Source: Actinomycetota bacterium (GTDB lineage Bacteria > Actinomycetota > Rubrobacteria > Rubrobacterales > Rubrobacteraceae). From it: a stretch of DNA of 9,692 nucleotides. The notes beneath the pieces are model-generated. The model saw only the letters and a program-made list of their open reading frames with translations, ran no database searches and was not told where the DNA came from. The position numbers were made by a program, and so were the translations under genes. Shown here piece by piece: positions 5,452-9,692 of the stretch; positions within the stretch are counted from its first letter, which is position 1; each line of letters starts with the position of its first letter. The stretch covers positions 1-9,692 of the forward strand of contig JAIVIG010000352.1 in assembly GCA_020200675.1 (NCBI GenBank), in the 5' to 3' direction.

Positions 5452-7602
5452 CTAGGGCATGTCGAGGGTGGTGGGGAGGAGGTAGTCCGTGAAGGAGGCG
5501 TTCTGGATCCTGCCGTCCTTTATCTGGAGCTCCTCCAGGAGGGCGAGCCCCAACCCCTGAGCGACGCCACCCTCGATCTGGCCCTCCAGAGCCTGCGGGT
5601 TTATCGCCTTGCCGACGTCCTGCGCCGTCGCCAGCTCCACCACCCGCACCAGCCCGAGCTCGACGTCCACCTCCACCACCGCCCTGTGCGCGGCGTACGC
5701 GAACTGCACGTGTACGTCCCCCTGCCCGTTTTCGTCCGGCGGATACGTCGGCTTGTGGCGGTACTCGACCGTCTCCTCGATCTCCTCGTCCAGCACCTCG
5801 GACAGCGGCAAGACGACTTCACCACCGGACACGATGTCGCCGTTCTCTACCGAGAGATCACCAGAATCCTCCCCGAGCTCCTCGCGGACCCTCTCGAAGA
5901 GCCTCTCGCGTACCGCCTCGCAGGCCTTCTGGACCGCGCCGCCGGTCACGTAGCTCTGGCGCGAGGCGGACGTGGAGCCGGCGGAGCCGACCCTCGTGTC
6001 TGCCTGCAGCACGGCGACCCTCTCGACGCCGAGCTCGGTGCGTGCGATCTGGGCTTGCAAAGTAATGAGCCCCTGCCCGACCTCCGCCGCCGCCGTATGC
6101 ACTCGTACCAGCGGCTCGCCGTCTTCTACCGAAAGGGTTACCCTCGCTGTCGAGTAGTCGTCGAAGCCCGCCGAGAACCCGATGTTCTTGAAGCTGACGG
6201 CGTACCCGACGCCGCGCCGGACCCCCTCGCCGTGCGTCGTGTTCGATACCCCACCCGGTAATTCGCGCAGGTCCCGACCCATTACCTCCTTCTCCTCCGG
6301 CATGGGCATCGCCTTCACGCGTTCGAGTATCTCCGCGACTGGCGCCGGAGGCGGCACCTCCTGTCCGAAAGGAAACCTGTCGCCCGGCTCGATGGCGTTC
6401 TGAATTCTTAGCTCGACCGGGTCCATCCCCAGAGCCACCGCCAGCCTGTCCATCTGCGACTCGTGGCCGAAGCACGCCTGTACCGCCCCGAAGCCGCGCA
6501 TCGCGCCGCACGGCGGGTTGTTCGTGTAGGCCAGGTAGCTCTCTACCTCGGCGTTCGGCATCTTGTAGGGCCCGCAGGCGAAGGTCGCCGCGTTGAGGCA
6601 GACGGCCATCGAGCTCGAGGCGTAGGCCCCACCGTCGAGCACGAAACGGGCTTTGACGTAGACCAGCTCGCCGCTCTTCGTGGCGCCGTGCTCGTAGCTC
6701 ATCTTCGCCGGGTGGCGGTGGACGTGCCCGTAGAAGGACTCCTCGCGGTTGTAGACCATCTTAACCGGTCGCTCCGTATGCAGGGCGAGGAGGCAGGCGT
6801 GGATCTGCATGGAGAGGTCCTCCCGCCCGCCGAACGCTCCGCCGACCCCGGAGAGCTCCAGCCGGACCATCTCCGGTGGCAGCCCGAGGCTCTCGGCGAT
6901 CTGGTCGCGGTCCACGTGCAGCCACTGGGTCGAGATATACAGGTCCACCCCGCCCTCGCCGTCGGGCACCGCGAGCCCGGATTCGGGGCCGAGGAACGCC
7001 TGGTCCTGCATCCCGACCTCGTATTCGCCCTTCACGACAACTTCGGCCTCCGCGGCGGCGCTTCCTACGTCGCTGTGCTCTATGCGGACGTGCCGCAGGA
7101 CGTTGCCGGAGAGGTGGAGCTTCGGCGCGTCCTCCTTAATCGCCTCCTCGGCGTCTACGAGGGGGTCGAGGACTTCGTACTCCACGGAGACCTTCTCCAG
7201 CGCCAGCCGGGCGGTCTCGGGGTGGTCGGCGGCGACGACGGCCACCGGCTCGCCTTGGAAACGAACCCTCTCCCACGCGAGCACGGGCTGGTCGGGGATC
7301 TCCATCCCGTAGACTTTTCTCCCCGGCACGTCCTCGTGTGTCAGAACGGCAAAGACGCCCCGCATCGCCTCGGCCTCGGAGGCATCTACGGACCAGATGT
7401 TGGCGTGAGGGTGCGGGCTCCTGAGCGTCGCGCCCCACAGCATGCCGTCCATGGACAGGTCCGAGGAGTACTCGAACTCTCCCGTGACCTTCGGCACCCC
7501 ATCGGCGCGGGTGGTGCTCTCCCCGATCCCACCCGGCCTCGTCACCGGAGCGCCCGGACTTTCGCGCGTCGGGGTGGCGGGGACCGTCTGTGCGCGCGTC
7601 AT
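5452..7602 (-). CDS. pucD: Xanthine dehydrogenase molybdopterin subunit, C-terminally short
   Basis: This is the large catalytic subunit (716 residues) that hydroxylates xanthine to urate at a molybdopterin centre. Visible hallmarks are the N-terminal GESTTRADGVPKVTGEF region (27-43), FLGPESGL with E207 (203-210), the pterin loop GGAFGGRED (254-262), the substrate arginine R369 in GAMRGFGA, AAEVGQG (505-511), TSASRQ (544-549) and the late DVGKAINPQALEGQIEGG (662-679). The ATG at 7602 overlaps the stop of the 2Fe-2S subunit in an ATGA junction; the open frame upstream of it lies inside that gene. The protein ends at TDYLLPTTLDMP. In the family this is normally followed by about 50-60 more residues that include the GxGEPP motif with the catalytic glutamate. 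No remnant of that part is seen in any frame before the next gene. The product is therefore short by a functionally critical segment. Confidence 0.93.
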   Translation of the reverse strand: MTRAQTVPATPTRESPGAPVTRPGGIGESTTRADGVPKVTGEFEYSSDLSMDGMLWGATLRSPHPHANIWSVDASEAEAMRGVFAVLTHEDVPGRKVYGMEIPDQPVLAWERVRFQGEPVAVVAADHPETARLALEKVSVEYEVLDPLVDAEEAIKEDAPKLHLSGNVLRHVRIEHSDVGSAAAEAEVVVKGEYEVGMQDQAFLGPESGLAVPDGEGGVDLYISTQWLHVDRDQIAESLGLPPEMVRLELSGVGGAFGGREDLSMQIHACLLALHTERPVKMVYNREESFYGHVHRHPAKMSYEHGATKSGELVYVKARFVLDGGAYASSSMAVCLNAATFACGPYKMPNAEVESYLAYTNNPPCGAMRGFGAVQACFGHESQMDRLAVALGMDPVELRIQNAIEPGDRFPFGQEVPPPAPVAEILERVKAMPMPEEKEVMGRDLRELPGGVSNTTHGEGVRRGVGYAVSFKNIGFSAGFDDYSTARVTLSVEDGEPLVRVHTAAAEVGQGLITLQAQIARTELGVERVAVLQADTRVGSAGSTSASRQSYVTGGAVQKACEAVRERLFERVREELGEDSGDLSVENGDIVSGGEVVLPLSEVLDEEIEETVEYRHKPTYPPDENGQGDVHVQFAYAAHRAVVEVDVELGLVRVVELATAQDVGKAINPQALEGQIEGGVAQGLGLALLEELQIKDGRIQNASFTDYLLPTTLDMP

Positions 7603-8066
7603 AGGGCGCCCTCCTCCGCCGCGAGGCGCACGGCGTCCAGGATCTTCTCGTACCCCGTGCAGCGGCAGAGGTTGCCGGCGAGGGCTTCTCGTATCTCCGC
7701 GTCCGTGGGCTCGGGCTTTCGCCGCAAGAGGTCGTGCGTCGCCACGACGAAGCCCGGCGTGCAGAAGCCGCACTGCACCGCCCCAGCCTCGACGAACGCC
7801 TCCTGTACGGGGTGCAACTCATCCCCCCCGGCTATCCCCTCGACGGTCACGACCTCCCGTCCTTCGGCCTGGCCGCTAAGGACTAGGCAGGAGCAAACGA
7901 GGATGCCGTCCATGTACACGGAGCAGGAACCGCACTCGCCCTGTTCGCAGGCGTTCTTCGATCCCGGCAACCCGAGCCGCTCGCGCAGCACGTAGAGGAG
8001 ACTCTCGCCCTCCCAGACACTGTCTACCTCGCGCTTCTCCCCGTTGACCTCCAGCCTAAGCTGCAT
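7599..8066 (-). CDS. pucE: Xanthine dehydrogenase 2Fe-2S subunit
   Basis: This 155-residue subunit carries two [2Fe-2S] clusters that pass electrons from the molybdenum centre to FAD. The plant-ferredoxin-like domain has C40, C45, C48 and C60 (CEQGECGSC, then VCSC). The all-helical second domain has C99 and C102 (QCGFCTPG) plus C134 and C136 (NLCRCTGYEKI). All eight ligands are present. The ATG start follows GGGAGG by six bases and lies inside the end of the FAD subunit gene, an 11-base overlap. The stop overlaps the molybdenum subunit start as ATGA. Tight coupling fits a stoichiometric three-subunit enzyme of the Bacillus PucCDE layout. Confidence 0.96.
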   Translation of the reverse strand: MQLRLEVNGEKREVDSVWEGESLLYVLRERLGLPGSKNACEQGECGSCSVYMDGILVCSCLVLSGQAEGREVVTVEGIAGGDELHPVQEAFVEAGAVQCGFCTPGFVVATHDLLRRKPEPTDAEIREALAGNLCRCTGYEKILDAVRLAAEEGAL

Positions 8067-8934
8067 CGGTCGCCTCCCGGTACTCTTCCCAGGCCCACTT
8101 CAGGGTACGCCTCGCCAGCACGCCGACCGAGTGACGCCTGTACTCGGCGGTCCCCCTCACGTCGTCGATGGGCCTGGCCGCTGCCGCCACCATCTCCCCG
8201 AAGCGCTGGAGGGCCGGCTCTTCTATCTGCGCGCGCGACTCCCAGAGCCCCCCTTCTTCCAGCACGCCCTCGATAAAATTCTCCGCCTCCCCGGCCCGCA
8301 GTGGGGTCGGCCCCGCGGAGCCGATGCAGGCCCCGAGCTTCCCTCGCTTCGGGTGGAGGGCGAGGCCGAAGGAGCAGACCGCGATCACCATGGCGTTGCG
8401 TGGCCCGATCTTGGAATACTGCTGTGGCCCCTCGGCTTCTGGGACGTAGAAGGCGGAGATCAACTCGTTCTCCTTCAGGGCGTTTCTCTTGGGACCGACT
8501 ATGAACTCGGAGACAGGCACCAGGCGGACCCCTTCCGTAGAGGCGACCTCCACCTCGGCGTCGGATGCGTAGAGCGGCGGCAGGCCGTCGCCGGCGGGGG
8601 AGGCGGTGCCCAGGTTTCCTCCGACGGTGCCGCGGTTCCGGATCTGGGGCGAGCCAACCGTGCGTGACGCCATCGCGAGGCCGGGCAGCTTGTTTCCCAG
8701 CTCGGCGATTATCCTGGTGTAAGTGACCCCGGCGCCCACGCGCAGGCGTCCGTTCTCCTCGCCCCACTCCTGTATCTCGGGGATGTGTGTCAGGTCCAGC
8801 ATCGCTTGCGGACGGCCGCGGGCGAAGTTCATCTCCACCATCACGTCGGTCCCGCCGAAGATGGGCACGGCTTCGGGATGGGCCGCCTTCGCCTCCAGGG
8901 CTTCTCGCCAGTCAAGAGGTTGGAGAAACTCCAC
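8056..8934 (-). CDS. pucC: Xanthine dehydrogenase FAD-binding subunit
   Basis: This 292-residue subunit binds FAD and hands electrons to NAD+ or another acceptor. The two FAD loops are visible: PIFGGTDVMVEMN (24-36) and TVGGNLGTASPAGDG (103-117). A C-terminal CO-dehydrogenase-flavoprotein-like domain ends with the conserved DDVRGTAEYRRHSVGVL segment (about 259-275). There is no cysteine cluster, so no extra 4Fe-4S insertion as in benzoyl-type relatives. The start is a GTG with GGGAGG six bases upstream (8941-8946). It is the first gene of the eight-gene purine operon, so its leader should hold the operon promoter and control site. The stop lies inside the 2Fe-2S subunit gene. Confidence 0.95.
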   Translation of the reverse strand: MEFLQPLDWREALEAKAAHPEAVPIFGGTDVMVEMNFARGRPQAMLDLTHIPEIQEWGEENGRLRVGAGVTYTRIIAELGNKLPGLAMASRTVGSPQIRNRGTVGGNLGTASPAGDGLPPLYASDAEVEVASTEGVRLVPVSEFIVGPKRNALKENELISAFYVPEAEGPQQYSKIGPRNAMVIAVCSFGLALHPKRGKLGACIGSAGPTPLRAGEAENFIEGVLEEGGLWESRAQIEEPALQRFGEMVAAAARPIDDVRGTAEYRRHSVGVLARRTLKWAWEEYREATDAA

Positions 8935-8946
8935 CTGTACCTCCCT

Positions 8947-8964
8947 TAACGTCTCACAACGTTA
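8947..8964. promoter_or_regulatory. Candidate operator upstream of the purine operon
   Basis: TAACGT, six bases, then ACGTTA form a perfect 18-bp dyad directly upstream of the ribosome site of the first operon gene. A dimeric repressor could bind here and block transcription or its early steps. The half-site TAACGT also resembles a -10 element, but no convincing -35 was found at the right distance. The binding protein is not encoded in the window. Confidence 0.45.
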
Positions 8965-9197
8965 CCAGGAAGATCCGGCTAGGTGATCGCCCCTCACGCG
9001 CCTTTGCCTTCTCCCCTAAGCTCCGCCCGGCGGACTTGGCCTTTCGCTGGTCGGGCAGTGTAAGAGCCCGCCACGAACGCGTCAAGGAGTTCTGCATTCT
9101 TGCTCCGGACACGCTCTGCACCCGTTCCCCAGCTTTGCAGGTCTTGTGGGCGTTGCACAAATAATCGGCTCTGCACCGGAACTACGAGCGGCTACAA

Positions 9198-9653
9198 CTA
9201 CGCCAGCAGCCGGTCTGCGAGGAGGCCGAGAAGGTTCAAGGCAAACGCAGCTATGCCAATGATGATCGCCGCGAGCGCCAAGCCCCGCCCGGTGGTGCGT
9301 GCCATCCTTCCCAACAAAACCCCGGCCGTACCCAACACGATCGGTAGCCCGCTCCAAAAGACCGGAAGCAATAACAGACCGAGGATGCTGCAAACGAGGC
9401 CCCCCACTGCCGGACGGTTGGATCTTGCGCCCCGTGGGACGATGAGGAAGAAGAGCACTGCGGATATCACTAACAGTACAACTACGACGATGGGCAAGGC
9501 GCGAAGCTGATCCGGTTGTATGGGAGGAAGTACAACGCTAAGGACGGCAACCAACACAGCTAAGATCGTACTATTGATATCAGCGTGAACATCTAAACCT
9601 CGAAACCCGGCTGCCTGACACAGCCAAGGATGACATCCTTGGCTGTGTCTCAA
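9198..9653 (-). CDS. Small four-helix membrane protein (DUF4190-like), start uncertain
   Basis: The frame encodes four hydrophobic segments. Counted from the TTG at 9653 they are about residues 29-44, 54-75, 83-114 (a long GLLLLP...GVLLG hairpin-like stretch) and 123-150. The last two, with glycine-rich VGGLVCSILGLLLLP and GRGLALAAIIIGIAAFALN, resemble the DUF4190 two-helix unit found in many actinobacterial membrane proteins of unknown function. No signal peptide cleavage site or catalytic motif is seen. The start is unclear: the TTG at 9653 precedes a strong hairpin (9617-9649) that would lie within the coding region, and the frame stays open to the window edge. A GTG at 9557 has no clear ribosome site. 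A GAGG followed by an ATG at about 9592 is in another frame. The last helices are reliable; the first 30 residues are not. Confidence 0.6.
   Translation of the reverse strand: MRHSQGCHPWLCQAAGFRGLDVHADINSTILAVLVAVLSVVLPPIQPDQLRALPIVVVVLLVISAVLFFLIVPRGARSNRPAVGGLVCSILGLLLLPVFWSGLPIVLGTAGVLLGRMARTTGRGLALAAIIIGIAAFALNLLGLLADRLLA
9617..9649. terminator. Perfect 15-bp hairpin, possible terminator
   Basis: GACACAGCCAAGGAT (9617-9631), a three-base loop GAC and ATCCTTGGCTGTGTC (9635-9649) form a fully complementary stem, the strongest hairpin I see in the window. No U-rich run follows on either strand, though the stem alone could stop polymerase or shield an RNA 3' end. It probably ends a gene lying beyond the right edge. 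Other possibilities are a small mobile-element remnant or a regulatory RNA element for the membrane protein gene. Confidence 0.5.
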
Positions 9654-9692
9654 ACGCTCTTTGGCCTTGCGTAGCTCGACTCTCAGCTCGGA

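Noticed and set aside
7603..7773. A 57-codon N-terminal extension of the XDH molybdenum subunit
   Set aside because: It lies wholly inside the 2Fe-2S subunit gene and is arginine-rich; the ATG at 7602 in an ATGA junction fits the family start.
6463..7995. A 510-codon plus-strand open frame
   Set aside because: It is antisense to the XDH molybdenum and 2Fe-2S subunit genes, which carry complete family motifs. Long antisense frames are expected at this GC content.
9113..9177. Direct repeat GCTCTGCACC at 9113-9122 and 9168-9177
   Set aside because: Two copies of 10 bases with no further symmetry; too little to call a binding-site array or mobile-element end.
8965..9197. Short minus-strand frames between the operon and the membrane protein gene
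   Set aside because: No convincing start site, family pattern or hydrophobic segment; I see only intergenic DNA and no clear terminator.
1..9692. CRISPR arrays, tRNA or rRNA genes, intact insertion sequences
   Set aside because: No regularly spaced repeats, cloverleaf-like segments, rRNA motifs or transposase motifs were seen on either strand.

Overview
The window is GC-rich with dense, often overlapping genes, frequent GTG/TTG starts and strong AGGAGG-type ribosome sites. Codon use and protein similarity recalled from memory suggest an actinomycete, possibly Rubrobacter-like; this is an inference. Its centre is a purine catabolism locus.

Layout, left to right. (1) Positions 3-536 (+) hold the 3' part of an HNH endonuclease gene cut by the window edge. 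(2) Positions 612-1139 (-) encode a YjlB-type cupin. (3) A divergent promoter region lies at about 1140-1375. (4) Two plus-strand genes follow: a GuaD-like deaminase (1376-1930, C-terminus apparently frameshifted) and a TSUP-family membrane transporter (1921-2679). (5) A long minus-strand operon occupies 8934 down to 2695. In transcription order it encodes the xanthine dehydrogenase FAD subunit, 2Fe-2S subunit and molybdopterin subunit, a small MTH1187/thiamine-binding-like protein, OHCU decarboxylase, a second CDA-fold deaminase (frameshifted), uricase and hydroxyisourate hydrolase. Gene junctions there are overlaps or gaps of at most about 37 nt. (6) After a 263-nt intergenic region there is a small four-helix membrane protein (9198 to about 9653, -), with a perfect 15-bp hairpin at its 5' end.

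Together the genes would convert guanine to xanthine (deaminase), xanthine to urate (XDH), urate to 5-hydroxyisourate (uricase), then to OHCU (HIU hydrolase) and S-allantoin (OHCU decarboxylase). Allantoinase and later steps are not in the window.

The most unusual point is the pattern of lesions. Both deaminases look like they carry single-base +1 frameshifts. The XDH molybdenum subunit stops just before the conserved C-terminal segment that holds the catalytic glutamate in this family. The three urate-to-allantoin enzymes look intact. Either the assembly has errors, or the upstream half of the pathway is decaying or unusually organised. A thiamine-binding-like protein inside a purine operon is the other unexplained element.
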